From Flavobacteriales bacterium (lineage in GTDB: Bacteria > Bacteroidota > Bacteroidia > Flavobacteriales_D > Cryomorphaceae), in contig SLDS01000030.1 of assembly GCA_007125175.1 (NCBI GenBank), positions 1 to 32,112 on the forward strand: a stretch of 32,112 nucleotides of DNA, written 5' to 3'. A model generated the notes under the pieces. That model was not told the origin of the DNA, did not search any database, and saw only the letters and a program-made list of their open reading frames with translations. Positions 18,004-26,538 of this stretch are shown in pieces. The stretch's first letter is position 1. Each line of letters opens with the position of its first letter. A program made the translations under genes and the position numbers.

Positions 18004-18705
18004 ATGTGCACTGTCTCATTCATTTCCCGCAAAGGGCTGGAGCTTATTACTGCCAATAGGGATGAAGATCCGCGCAGGGCTGCGGCACTGCTGCAAACTT
18101 ATCGAAGCCTCTCAGGTGATGACTATTGGATCGCCCGGGAGCCGGTGCATGGGGGCAGCAATCTTGCCATTTCGAAGCGGGCTGAGATTACCGTACTCCT
18201 CAATGGTGCCTGGGAGGCCCATGAGCGTGGCTCGCACTATCGTAAGAGCAGGGGCTTGGTGGTGCTTGACTCTCTTGAGCAGAATAGCTTAGAGGATTTT
18301 TGCGAAAGCTATGACTTCGAAGGTATCGAGCCCTTCACCATGTTGCGACTGGCTAAGATTATGGAGGAGCTGCGCTGGGATGGCAGCCGCACCTTTTACA
18401 AGACGAAGGCTCCGGGCAAGCCCGCCATTTGGGCCTCAGCACAGCTCTACGAGCCCGAGGTGAGAGCAGCCCGGGAAGTGTGGTTTGAGCATTTACTGAG
18501 TTCTTCACCGAGCCCCGAAGATGTACTGGACTTCCACAAGCATGGCGGTATTGGCGATCCCTGGAACGACATGTGCATGAACCGTTTCGGACTTGTACGT
18601 ACGGTTTCGATTACCCAACTGTGCCGGCGGGAAGGCTCGGCCACATGGGAGCATTTGGATCTGGTAGGAGGCAACAGCCGGAAGCACAAATGGGAGTGGG
18701 GGTGA
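18004..18705 (+). CDS. NRDE/TANGO2 family protein
   Basis: The 233-residue protein begins MCTVSFI and carries the family-defining NRDE tetrapeptide at residues 18-21 (ITANRDED). The second residue is Cys, as in N-terminal-nucleophile-like TANGO2/NRDE proteins whose initiator Met is thought to be removed. A GGSNLAISK segment near residues 56-64 and the LLNGAWEAH segment near 66-74 fit the family core. Animal TANGO2 is linked to lipid and heme handling; the bacterial role is not established. No signal peptide is present. It is preceded by the zinc-ribbon-like gene at a 3-base gap and its stop lies 6 bases from the stop of the convergent methionine aminopeptidase. Confidence 0.85.
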   Translation: MCTVSFISRKGLELITANRDEDPRRAAALLQTYRSLSGDDYWIAREPVHGGSNLAISKRAEITVLLNGAWEAHERGSHYRKSRGLVVLDSLEQNSLEDFCESYDFEGIEPFTMLRLAKIMEELRWDGSRTFYKTKAPGKPAIWASAQLYEPEVRAAREVWFEHLLSSSPSPEDVLDFHKHGGIGDPWNDMCMNRFGLVRTVSITQLCRREGSATWEHLDLVGGNSRKHKWEWG

Positions 18706-18711
18706 TACTGC

Positions 18712-19539
18712 TCAGACAACAGATTTTGAGATGCTTTGGAGCGTCATGCGCAGTGGATTCATGCCGCGTTTTTCGAGGGTGTTTTCCACCTCTTCGAAGC
18801 TTGATAAAATGTCCGGCTCTCCGTTGATCAGGGCCACATCGTGCTCAAAGTGGGCTGAGGGCTTTTTGTCGGCGGTGATGATGGTCCAGTCATCGTCGAG
18901 CATGAGCACTTCCTTGGTGCCGAGGTTGATCATGGGTTCTATGGCCAGCACCATCCCATCGGAGAGTTTCTTACCCCTGCCTCTTTTGCCATAGTTGGGT
19001 ACCTGTGGATCCTCGTGCATGGTTTTCCCCAGGCCGTGGCCCACCAGCTCCCGCACCACTCCATAGCCATGCTTTTCGGCGTGGTCTTGAATGGCAAAGC
19101 CGATGTCGCCTACGCGCTTGCCCTTTCGCATCTGCTCGATTCCCAGATAGAGGCACTCTTTGGTGATGCGAAGCAGATTTTCAAGCTCCAGATCTATCTC
19201 GCCTACGGCAAATGTGTAGGCATGGTCACCGTAAAAACCGTTTTTCACCGCTCCACAGTCCACGGATACGATATCGCCAGAGCTAAAGGGCTTATCATTC
19301 GGAATGCCATGTACCACAGCTTCATTGACCGATATGCACAGCGTATTTGGAAAGCCCCCAAAGCCGAGAAAGCCGGGAACTGCACCCTGATCATTGATGT
19401 ATTCATGGGCAAGCTTGTCAAGCTTCAGGGGGGTGACCCCTTCGCCAATGTGCTCAGCGACCAAATTCAGCGTGCGTGATACAATGAGCGCACTCTCGCG
19501 CATGAGCTCTATTTCTTCAGCCGATTTGAGATAAACCAT
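18712..19539 (-). CDS. map: type I methionine aminopeptidase
   Basis: The 275-residue enzyme removes the initiator methionine from new proteins. All metal ligands are visible: Asp94 (SVDCG), Asp105 (GDHAYTF), His168 (GHGLG), Glu201 (IEPM) and Glu232 (FEHD). Substrate-pocket histidines His77 (VVHGIP) and His175 are also present. The protein has no N-terminal zinc-finger extension, as is normal for bacteria, but a tail of about 25 residues follows the catalytic core (SSFEEVENTLEKRGMNPL). The gene is the downstream member of a two-gene minus-strand unit: its ATG at 19539 lies 31 bases inside the preceding HAD-type gene, which suggests coupled translation. Confidence 0.96.
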   Translation of the reverse strand: MVYLKSAEEIELMRESALIVSRTLNLVAEHIGEGVTPLKLDKLAHEYINDQGAVPGFLGFGGFPNTLCISVNEAVVHGIPNDKPFSSGDIVSVDCGAVKNGFYGDHAYTFAVGEIDLELENLLRITKECLYLGIEQMRKGKRVGDIGFAIQDHAEKHGYGVVRELVGHGLGKTMHEDPQVPNYGKRGRGKKLSDGMVLAIEPMINLGTKEVLMLDDDWTIITADKKPSAHFEHDVALINGEPDILSSFEEVENTLEKRGMNPLRMTLQSISKSVV

Positions 19540-19988
19540 AGTGGGTTTTTCAGGATTTTATTGAGGAAAGACCGGTCTTTCGGGTAGTTGAAATGGGCCT
19601 CGGGATCGATGAGTTGATAATCCAAAGCACCTCCCTCGGGATAGAGCATTTGGTATATTTTACCCCAGCCCGGGAAGCCTCCGATATTGCGATCGTCTAT
19701 GAACAGGTCTGCATGAATTTTGCGGCTTACGCCTTCTTGAAGCACCTCCTCTGCGTAGCTTTTATTGACGGCGTAGAATTCCACCCCATTCTTGCGGCAA
19801 TACTCAACTGCTTCCTCGAGGAGAGGGCCTTCTCTATAGGTCCACAATATGAGTTTGTGGCCTTTTTTCTGAATGGCCTTGAGGGTGTCAAAGGCGAAAA
19901 GCATCTCCCGTCCTATGCGGGGGTAATCGTGTTCCACAATCGTGCCGTCAAAATCTACAGCTATGGTTAATACCGCTTCTCCTGTCAT
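19509..19988 (-). CDS. HAD-superfamily small phosphatase
   Basis: From ATG 19988 the protein is 159 residues. Motif I is DFDGT (Asp12 nucleophile, Asp14 acid/base), motif II is the Thr in LILWTYREG, and the acidic pair in FIDDRNIGG gives the metal-binding motif IV. The protein lacks a large cap domain, so it should act on an accessible phosphate group or a small molecule; it resembles short Bacteroidota HAD hydrolases. ATG 19997 is three codons upstream but would be only 5 bases from the -7 element at 20003-20010, so 19988 is the better start. Its last 31 bases overlap the start of map. The C-terminal region (ALDYQLIDPEAHFNYPKDRSF) is not part of the HAD core. Substrate unknown. Confidence 0.8.
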   Translation of the reverse strand: MTGEAVLTIAVDFDGTIVEHDYPRIGREMLFAFDTLKAIQKKGHKLILWTYREGPLLEEAVEYCRKNGVEFYAVNKSYAEEVLQEGVSRKIHADLFIDDRNIGGFPGWGKIYQMLYPEGGALDYQLIDPEAHFNYPKDRSFLNKILKNPLWFISNRLKK

Positions 19989-20002
19989 GGCCTCCATGGG
20001 TG

Positions 20003-20010
20003 CAAAAGTA
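20003..20010 (-). promoter_or_regulatory. -7 promoter element for the HAD-map unit
   Basis: The minus strand reads TACTTTTG, an exact TAnnTTTG match ending 14 bases before ATG 19988. Transcription starting about 6 bases downstream would give a leader of fewer than 10 bases. This decides the start codon of the HAD-type gene. No -33 TTG was seen. The remaining gap up to 20126 shows nothing else recognisable. Confidence 0.5.
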
Positions 20011-20126
20011 GTGATTATTCGAAGCCTTATGCAGGAATTGGCGCGAGCTTTGGCTCAGCGTCTAAACAAAATAGGGTACATTGGCTTTATAGAACGTGCA
20101 AGGATGCGCCGACCAAAACAAATATT

Positions 20127-20798
20127 ATGGCCAAGAGCCCTGCCCGTCTGTTGATTGAGACATTTGCTGAGCCCTTATACCGATTGTATTCCAGTGATTT
20201 GAGAACCTGGAAGTACGAAGAATTGGATTTGCTGGTGATGCCCGGAGTATTTCATCCCGGTTGGTTTGTCACTTCGCGCATGCTCCTTGATAAAATCGAC
20301 AGGCTAGAACTTCAGGGAAAGTCAGTATTAGAGCTCGGATGTGGATCTGGGGCACAAGCCTGTCGGGCTGCACAGCTTGGTGCCATATCGCATGCCAGCG
20401 ATGTGACTCCAGTAGCCTGCAAGAATGCACAGCTCAACGCCGAGAGAAATGGACTACAAGTGTCGGTGTTTGCCAGCGATATTTTTGAGAGTATACCGGA
20501 GGGAGTCCATTTTGATTACGTCTTTGTAAATCCACCTTTTCTGCCCTCTTATCCCGAAGAAGAGAGGGATTTTGCATTCTGTTGCGGCGAGCAATACGAG
20601 TATTACATGTGCCTATTTCAGCAGTTGCGACAGGTGCTGCACAAGGACGGACGGGTCATCATGGCCCTTGCTAAGAGCTGCGAGATCGAGCGAATCCTCG
20701 CTTTGGCCGATATGGAAAAAATCCAGCACATGCGCATTGACAAGCTCAGGCGCTGGGCAGAGACCAATTACCTCTTTGAATTTTCGATCCGGGATTGA
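20127..20798 (+). CDS. class I SAM-dependent methyltransferase with NPPF motif
   Basis: The 223-residue protein has a Rossmann methyltransferase motif I, VLELGCGSG (67-75), an acidic SDVTP after strand 2 (91-95), and NPPF at 135-138. (N/D)PP(F/Y) is typical of enzymes that methylate a planar amide or exocyclic amine, such as PrmC-type glutamine methyltransferases and rRNA or tRNA guanine-N2 methyltransferases. About 60 residues precede the Rossmann core, containing WKYEELDLLVMPGVFHPG, reminiscent of the pre-core region of PrmC/RsmC-like proteins. The substrate cannot be named. It is a single gene, with its stop 2 bases from the stop of the convergent OmpA gene. Confidence 0.85.
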   Translation: MAKSPARLLIETFAEPLYRLYSSDLRTWKYEELDLLVMPGVFHPGWFVTSRMLLDKIDRLELQGKSVLELGCGSGAQACRAAQLGAISHASDVTPVACKNAQLNAERNGLQVSVFASDIFESIPEGVHFDYVFVNPPFLPSYPEEERDFAFCCGEQYEYYMCLFQQLRQVLHKDGRVIMALAKSCEIERILALADMEKIQHMRIDKLRRWAETNYLFEFSIRD

Positions 20799-20800
20799 GC

Positions 20801-22012
20801 CTAATTCTCCAAAATGGTGAATTCTACCCTTCGATTGAGCGCACGCCCCTCTTCACTCTCATTGCTCGTAAAGGGTCTTTCACTTCCATATCCCTTGTAG
20901 CTCAGCCGTTCGGGATCTATTTTTGCTTTGAGCAGATACTCCACCACGGCACGGGCCCGTTCTTCACTGAGCTTTTTATTGTAGTCGGCCGAGCCTACAT
21001 TATCGGTGTGTCCTGATATTTCGATCTTTAGCTTGGGGTAATCCTGTAGGATATCATTCATCTTATCGAGCTCCTGCTTGGACTCCCGAAGCAAAGTCTC
21101 CTTGTCAAATTCGAAAAAGATATTCTCCAGCCTGATGGTATTTCCCACCTTGTAGTCTATGCTGTCGAGTTTCACCTCCACTGTCGACACAATTTCGGCT
21201 TCTTGTAGCACCCGCTTTGGCTTTGGAGGGTGGCTGGCTCGGGGTTTTGGGCTGAGTTTCTCATCCGGCTTTGCCCGCCTCACGTATACATCGTCTACGT
21301 AGTAGTAGGCTCCCCGCTCCCCTTCCGGAAATTTTTCGATCAGGGTTTCGTCGTCGTGGTAGAAATTGCCGATTAGCAAGAATTTTTTCTCGCTGTCCAC
21401 TTCAAAGACTCCGCTCACCTTCTGCCACATGTTCCAGCGCGATTTCACCAATTTATCGCTGTTTACATGAGGGGTAAAAAAGAGGGGCATCCTGTCGCGG
21501 GTGACCACTGCGGTATCGCTGAAGTACATTCCGAGATTGTTGGATGCCATAGCAGAGGCCACACTTCGATTGGCATAAAATTCAGCGTAGTAGCGTTGAC
21601 CTGCTTGCAGTGCTGAGTCCAATTCCACCATGAGGTACTCGTGCCAAAAGGTGTCTGTGCCTCCCTTCCCATAAGTTTTTATGCCTGCCATGTTGTCGCC
21701 GTTTCGGGGGCCTTGCTTGCCTTTGCTGTGCTTGCGTGGGTGTGCCCAGCAGCTACGTGCCACCCGCATGCTGAGTATGTCGGGGGTGGATTCGGTAGGA
21801 GAGTCCCAGTACAAAACGTCTTCCATATAGGCACGGCCTTTCTGATTCCACACGCAGTACTCCCGCTTGGTATCCTCGAAGCTCGCATTGGGTACGTAAT
21901 TGTAATAGCCCTCATTGGAGCTGGAAAAAAGCTCTCCCAATTGGGCATGAACATTTCGCGGCAGCAGCAAAAAGGAGCAGCAGATCGCCAGTAGCATGGG
22001 TCTTTTCAACAT
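20801..22012 (-). CDS. OmpA-family protein with N-terminal jelly-roll-like domain
   Basis: From ATG 22012 the protein is 403 residues with a signal peptide (LKRPMLLAICCSFLLLPRNVHA-Q). The N-terminal 240 residues, starting NYVPNASFED, then ILYWDSPT-like and YVDDVYV segments, look like a carbohydrate-binding-like jelly-roll module. A proline/lysine-rich linker (PKPRASHPPKPKR) leads to a canonical OmpA C-terminal domain: FFEFDKETL, ISGHTDNVGSADYN, LSEERARAV and GYGSERP, with both diaminopimelate-binding residues (Asp of HTD, Arg of ERA) present. It should therefore be tethered to peptidoglycan. The frame is open to 22042, but the promoter element at 22047-22054 and the signal peptide favour 22012. 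It is divergent from a second OmpA gene. Confidence 0.88.
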   Translation of the reverse strand: MLKRPMLLAICCSFLLLPRNVHAQLGELFSSSNEGYYNYVPNASFEDTKREYCVWNQKGRAYMEDVLYWDSPTESTPDILSMRVARSCWAHPRKHSKGKQGPRNGDNMAGIKTYGKGGTDTFWHEYLMVELDSALQAGQRYYAEFYANRSVASAMASNNLGMYFSDTAVVTRDRMPLFFTPHVNSDKLVKSRWNMWQKVSGVFEVDSEKKFLLIGNFYHDDETLIEKFPEGERGAYYYVDDVYVRRAKPDEKLSPKPRASHPPKPKRVLQEAEIVSTVEVKLDSIDYKVGNTIRLENIFFEFDKETLLRESKQELDKMNDILQDYPKLKIEISGHTDNVGSADYNKKLSEERARAVVEYLLKAKIDPERLSYKGYGSERPFTSNESEEGRALNRRVEFTILEN

Positions 22013-22032
22013 GAGTTTTCCACAATGGTGTA

Positions 22033-22048
22033 TGTAGGTCATCCTACA
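22033..22048. promoter_or_regulatory. inverted repeat between the divergent OmpA genes
   Basis: TGTAGG (22033-22038) and CCTACA (22043-22048) form perfect 6-base arms around TCAT. The repeat sits at the predicted transcription start of the minus-strand OmpA gene, partly overlapping its -7 element, where an operator would act. It could equally be a chance palindrome. Confidence 0.3.
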
Positions 22049-22054
22049 AATCTA
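22047..22054 (-). promoter_or_regulatory. -7 promoter element for the minus-strand OmpA gene
   Basis: The minus strand reads TAGATTTG, an exact TAnnTTTG match, with the ATG at 22012 about 35 bases downstream. No -33 TTG was found. Confidence 0.45.
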
Positions 22055-22155
22055 CTGCGCGGCCTCTGTTGCCTGCATTTATACTTGCTTTTCTTTCATC
22101 AGGGCAGTGTGGAAAATGCCACTGCCAAGGCCATCCGAGGCCCGGAGTACAGGCA

Positions 22156-22163
22156 TATATTTG
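22156..22163 (+). promoter_or_regulatory. -7 promoter element for the OmpA-wza-wzc operon
   Basis: TATATTTG is an exact TAnnTTTG match, 24 bases before GTG 22187. It lies inside the open frame that begins at ATG 22025, which is the main reason to prefer the later start. Confidence 0.45.
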
Positions 22164-22186
22164 TTCAAAGCATCTGTGCCTCCGGA

Positions 22187-23362
22187 GTGAAATTTTCATC
22201 CTTCATAGCCTTTTCGGCCATTTTTATCCTTGTCCATGCCTCAGTTTTGGCCCAAACCGAAACAGTTGAGACTTGTATGGATGCTCAGGTTTTGCTTTTT
22301 CCCCTTTCGGAAAATGACTTTAGCACCAAGCGCATCGAGGTAGATGGCCGAGCCGTCAATGCCGTGTATTACGTGTATCAAGATAAGTACACATTTTGGT
22401 ATAAACTCGTTTTTAGCGAAGATCAGGTGGTCGATTTCTCCGTGCAGCCCAGTGTGGAAAAGGACCGCTACGGTGCGACAGCCTACCGTTATGGAGGCAG
22501 TGATTTCTGTGAGCGATTTGTAAACCAGGGCATAGACCCCATCATGCTGCAGCGGGCTCCCATGTTTTCAAAAGATGAAAAGCTCACCTACCTCAACCGT
22601 TTCGAAGCCTCAGCAGGCGACACGATCTACTTGGCAGTTTTGAGTCTTAATCCTGATGATTGTGGCCATTACCTCTACGTGGAGAGCGGCGGTCAAAGGC
22701 TGTCCGTACACGCCATCCACAGACCGTGCTATCAGTTTGCGCAATTGGATGCTCCCGACTTCAAGATGGCCCGCATGGGTGAGCCCGATGTGCAACTCTA
22801 CATCGAAGATTTGGACAGGAGGGCTCAAAGAGGTAGCGAGGAGCCAAAAACCGAACAAGCTGATCCCGAGCCTGCAGTACTTGTGGAGGAAGAGGATGAA
22901 GCCGGCTTCTCAAGTCTGAGCTCAGTGGTAGTAGAAAGCGCTGATGATGATCTTATTAGCGTTGGGGATCGACTGGTGCTCAATCAAGTTTTTTTCTACA
23001 ACAATACCTATGCTCTCAAGCCCGAGGCGGATGATGAACTCCAGCAATTATTGCAGTTTCTCAGGGACAACCCCAGCGTGAAGGTTGAAATAGAGGGTCA
23101 CAGTGCCAACTACAATGAGGACATTCGACCCGACCCCAACTTTAAGGGGCAGGGCAAAGAGTGGAATTTCAAGGGCAACTCTACTCAGCTGAGTGAGATG
23201 AGAGCCAAAGCAGTGCGTTCGTTTTTGATTGACAATGGCATACACAAGAAACGGCTAAAAGCGGTAGGTTACGGAGATACGCGTAAGCGCATAGTGGATG
23301 CAAAGGAGTTTGAAGAACACGAAAAAAATATGAGGGTAGAGGTGCTCATCACCGCCCAGTAA
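22187..23362 (+). CDS. OmpA-family protein leading the capsule-export operon
   Basis: The frame is open from ATG 22025, but the signal peptide (VKFSSFIAFSAIFILVHASVLAQ) starts at GTG 22187, which also lies just after a promoter element, so 22187 is preferred (391 residues). The N-terminal half is a beta-rich module of unknown type with several Cys residues; an acidic linker (about residues 220-245) follows. The C-terminal domain is OmpA-like (VFFYNNTYALKPEADDEL, IEGHSAN, LSEMRAKAV, AVGYGDTRKR) but the Asp of the usual HTD is Ala, and about 20 extra residues separate that loop from LSEMRA. The wza-like gene starts one base after its stop. It probably helps anchor or gate polysaccharide export at the outer membrane. 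Confidence 0.82.
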   Translation: MKFSSFIAFSAIFILVHASVLAQTETVETCMDAQVLLFPLSENDFSTKRIEVDGRAVNAVYYVYQDKYTFWYKLVFSEDQVVDFSVQPSVEKDRYGATAYRYGGSDFCERFVNQGIDPIMLQRAPMFSKDEKLTYLNRFEASAGDTIYLAVLSLNPDDCGHYLYVESGGQRLSVHAIHRPCYQFAQLDAPDFKMARMGEPDVQLYIEDLDRRAQRGSEEPKTEQADPEPAVLVEEEDEAGFSSLSSVVVESADDDLISVGDRLVLNQVFFYNNTYALKPEADDELQQLLQFLRDNPSVKVEIEGHSANYNEDIRPDPNFKGQGKEWNFKGNSTQLSEMRAKAVRSFLIDNGIHKKRLKAVGYGDTRKRIVDAKEFEEHEKNMRVEVLITAQ

Positions 23363-23363
23363 T

Positions 23364-24119
23364 ATGAAGAAACTGCGATACATAGCATCAGGGCTTATCT
23401 TTTTGTTTCTCGGAGCCTGCGTCCCTTACAAAAAGGCTTTGTACATGAATGACTTGCGCGAGCGTGAGGCACAAGTGGCCATCGCCAAGGCTGAGGAGAT
23501 ACCACTGGTGAGCGGCGATCTGGTCGAAATCTACATCAGCAGCATTAGCCGTGAGACCAGCGAATTCTTCTACAAGCCCGGGGGCGATCCCGATACCAAA
23601 TCGGGCGCCAATGTCTATCAGATTGGCGCCAATGGCAGCGTAGACCTCCCGCTCGTCGGCATGGTGGAGCTCGCAGGCAAGCAGATAGAAGAGGCGGAGG
23701 AATTGCTGCGTATCAAACTTGCCGACTATCTTCAGAAGCCCACCGTGAATCTGCGACTGATCAATTTTCAGGTCACTGTACTTGGAGAGGTCGCCCGGCC
23801 GGGTACATATCGCATACCTTCAGGCCGTAGCAACCTGCTCGAGGCTTTGGGTAGTGCCGGAGATATCACCCTCTTTGGTGAGCGCGGCAATGTATTGCTC
23901 ATTCGCGGAGAGGGCCCGGACTCTCAGTATTTTCGCATCAATCTGAATGAATCAGAATTCTTGCAGAATCCGCAATATCATTTGAAAAACAATGATATAA
24001 TCTACGTTCCTCCCACCAGAGGCCGTACTTCTGCCGATGACAACGTGTACAGATTGCTGCCCTTGGTGCTCAGCGGCCTCACCTTTGTAGCGGTCATAAT
24101 CAGTCTTTTGAGCAGTTGA
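23364..24119 (+). CDS. Wza-type polysaccharide export lipoprotein
   Basis: The 251-residue protein starts with a lipoprotein signal peptide (lipobox LGAC, Cys19). A Poly_export domain follows (SGDLVEIYISS, then QIGANGSVDLPLVGMVELAGK), then an SLBB domain (VLGEVARPGTYRIPSGRSNLLEAL). A C-terminal hydrophobic stretch (LLPLVLSGLTFVAVIISLL) could be the outer-membrane helix seen in Wza. These proteins form the octameric outer-membrane channel for capsule or exopolysaccharide. Order in the operon is OmpA, this gene and the Wzc-like gene, each one base apart, so translation is probably coupled. The assignment is strong. Confidence 0.93.
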   Translation: MKKLRYIASGLIFLFLGACVPYKKALYMNDLREREAQVAIAKAEEIPLVSGDLVEIYISSISRETSEFFYKPGGDPDTKSGANVYQIGANGSVDLPLVGMVELAGKQIEEAEELLRIKLADYLQKPTVNLRLINFQVTVLGEVARPGTYRIPSGRSNLLEALGSAGDITLFGERGNVLLIRGEGPDSQYFRINLNESEFLQNPQYHLKNNDIIYVPPTRGRTSADDNVYRLLPLVLSGLTFVAVIISLLSS

Positions 24120-24120
24120 G

Positions 24121-26538
24121 ATGAAGGAGGAGCAGGCACGCAATCAGGACGAGCTTCGCGAAGAGCGCGATTTCAATGTGAGGCAGTTCCTCATCAGATA
24201 TGGCTCATATTGGCCTCTTTTTGCGATTTCCTTGGTACTTGCTATGGCGATCGCCTATACCTACAATTGGTACCAAAATCCTGTCTTTGCCGTTTCCGCA
24301 AAACTGCATGTGCGCGACGACAATACAGGCAAGGAAGGGCTTTTGCGGGCCCTCGACGCGGATCCCAGTGCAAAGAATATCGAAAATGAGATGGAGATCT
24401 TGCGCTCCTACAGCTTGCTGGCCAAAACGCTGAATGACCTCGAGTTTGACGTCTCCTACTATCTCGTCGGCGATCTCAAAGTATCGGAGGTGTACAAGGA
24501 TTGCCCCTTCAAGATTCAGGCCCTGCAGCTTCATTTCTCTGCATACTCCATTCCCATTGAGGTGGAACTCATCGATGCTGAGCGATTCAGCCTGCGCTAT
24601 TCGCACGCAAAGGAAGAACACAGCAGGGAAGGACGATATGGCGATACCTTGATGGAGCCCATCGGGCAGCTCATGCTGGAAAGGCGGGATAATTTTCCCG
24701 AAGCAGCCCTTGCCTCCGGTAGCCTCGAAAAGCGCAATTACAAGGTGCGCTTCAATACCATGGGCTACAATCAGAACAAATACCTCTCCCGGCTCAGTGT
24801 GGGGCTGTCGAGACCACAAAGCACCATCCTCCAGCTCTACCTGGAGGATGAGGTGCCCCTTAAAGCCTTGGATTTTCTCAATAAGCTGGTCGAAGTATAC
24901 CTGGAAAACGACATCGAGGAGAAAAACAAGGCTGCAGCAACCACACAAACTTTTCTCGACCGGCAGCTTAGCAGCATTACACATGATCTGGAGCAGATTG
25001 AGACCAATCGGGAGCGCTACAAGGTGTCGAAAGGCATCATCGATCTGCAATCCGAGTCCAAGCTGGTTATGGAGAGCATCAAGGATGTGGATGTGCAGCG
25101 TTCGCTCAACAATGCCCGTATCGGAATGATCGATCAACTCGTGACCTATGTGGTCGACAATGCCGACCTCCGCGATTTGGCCCCCGCCGCCCTCGACATC
25201 AGCGATCCCTTGCTGGTACGCCTGATCAATAAGCTCTCAGAGTTGCAGAGCCAGCGAGAGATTATCCTCAACAAGAGCACCATTAACGACCCCACATTGG
25301 TGCCCCTCAATGCTGAGATTGAGCTCACGCGTTCTTCCCTGCTCGAGAATGCCCGCAACATTCGCAAGGGACTCAAGCGAAAGGAGGCTGAGCTCGATGA
25401 GGAAGTGCGGCGATTGAGCGGCCGCATGCAACAGATTCCCACCACCGAGAGGGAATTGCTGGAGATTGAGAGGCGCTTTCGCATTCAAGAGGGGCTGTAC
25501 ACATTTTTGCTGCAAAAGCGAGCCGAACTCGCCATCTCCCTTGCGGCAAATGAAAGCAATGCCCGGCTGGTAGACTCCGCCCGACTGCTACCAGGTCCTA
25601 TATACCCCATTCCCAAAAAGGCCTACAGCATTGCCATATTGCTGGGGTTCTTATTCCCCCTTGCATTTGCACTGGCCCGTGAAAAGTTCAACGACAGCAT
25701 CACAGATATATCCCAGCTCAAGAGCCTTACGCGCATACCACTCATTGGTGTGGTGCGGCTCAGCAAGCGAGAAGGGTCGCTGGTAAGCCTCACCGCTCCG
25801 CAGTCGCCGATTGCAGAGGAGTACCGCAGCATACGCACCAATTTGAAGTTTTTCATCCAGCCCGGCCCGTACGAGCAGGGTAGCAGCGGAAGGGTTTTGG
25901 CGGTGACATCATCGGTGGGTACTGAGGGCAAGACATTCAATGCCATGAACCTCGCCTGCGTGCTCGCCGCCTCAGGTGCACGGGTAGCCTTGGTGGGCCT
26001 GGATCTCCGCAAGCCGAGGATTGTCGAAGATTTTGGCCTTAGCAATGATGTTGGCTGCAGCAATTTTCTGATCGGGAGTGCCGATCTGGCCGAGATCACC
26101 TTTCCATCGGGCGTGTACGATAGCCTCTACGTGGTGCCCTCGGGGCCCGTGCCGCCCAATCCTTCCGAGCTCGTGGCATCGCCCAGAATGGAGGTGCTCA
26201 TGCAGGAGCTGCGCAGCAAATATGATTGGGTAGTGATTGACACACCTCCTGTGGGCTTGGTGAGCGATGGCCTTGTACTCGCGGAGCATGCCGATCTCAA
26301 TCTATTCATCGTGCGCCACGAGATTACCCGACGCGAGCATGTGAAGCACATCGATGAGCTTCATTCAAGAGGCCGCATCGCCAACATGGCCATCATCTTC
26401 AATGCAGTGTCACGAAAGAAAGGTGCCTATGCATACGCCTCCACATACGGTTATGGTGCGGCCTACGGAAAGTACTTTCAAGATGATGAAAGCCTTGGCA
26501 AGGGCAGCAAGCTAAGGCGCTGGTTGGCCAAGAAATGA
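24121..26538 (+). CDS. Wzc-type polysaccharide copolymerase / BY-kinase
   Basis: The 805-residue inner-membrane protein has a first membrane helix at about 33-52, a Wzz domain, a long periplasmic coiled-coil region (about 270-480) and a second helix at about 503-522, followed by a cytoplasmic tyrosine kinase. Walker A is VGTEGKT (about 599-605), Walker A' is ALVGLDLRKPR (about 622-632) and Walker B is VVIDTPP (about 703-709). The C-terminal tail has six tyrosines in 16 residues (YAYASTYGYGAAYGKY), the expected autophosphorylation cluster. It controls chain length and export with the Wza-like channel. No phosphatase gene (Wzb or PHP type) is in view. Its stop overlaps the flippase start by ATGA. 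Confidence 0.95.
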   Translation: MKEEQARNQDELREERDFNVRQFLIRYGSYWPLFAISLVLAMAIAYTYNWYQNPVFAVSAKLHVRDDNTGKEGLLRALDADPSAKNIENEMEILRSYSLLAKTLNDLEFDVSYYLVGDLKVSEVYKDCPFKIQALQLHFSAYSIPIEVELIDAERFSLRYSHAKEEHSREGRYGDTLMEPIGQLMLERRDNFPEAALASGSLEKRNYKVRFNTMGYNQNKYLSRLSVGLSRPQSTILQLYLEDEVPLKALDFLNKLVEVYLENDIEEKNKAAATTQTFLDRQLSSITHDLEQIETNRERYKVSKGIIDLQSESKLVMESIKDVDVQRSLNNARIGMIDQLVTYVVDNADLRDLAPAALDISDPLLVRLINKLSELQSQREIILNKSTINDPTLVPLNAEIELTRSSLLENARNIRKGLKRKEAELDEEVRRLSGRMQQIPTTERELLEIERRFRIQEGLYTFLLQKRAELAISLAANESNARLVDSARLLPGPIYPIPKKAYSIAILLGFLFPLAFALAREKFNDSITDISQLKSLTRIPLIGVVRLSKREGSLVSLTAPQSPIAEEYRSIRTNLKFFIQPGPYEQGSSGRVLAVTSSVGTEGKTFNAMNLACVLAASGARVALVGLDLRKPRIVEDFGLSNDVGCSNFLIGSADLAEITFPSGVYDSLYVVPSGPVPPNPSELVASPRMEVLMQELRSKYDWVVIDTPPVGLVSDGLVLAEHADLNLFIVRHEITRREHVKHIDELHSRGRIANMAIIFNAVSRKKGAYAYASTYGYGAAYGKYFQDDESLGKGSKLRRWLAKK

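Noticed and set aside
22025-22186. ATG at 22025 as the start of the plus-strand OmpA gene
   Set aside because: The added 54 residues have no signal-peptide character and would cover the divergent promoter elements; the signal peptide begins at GTG 22187.
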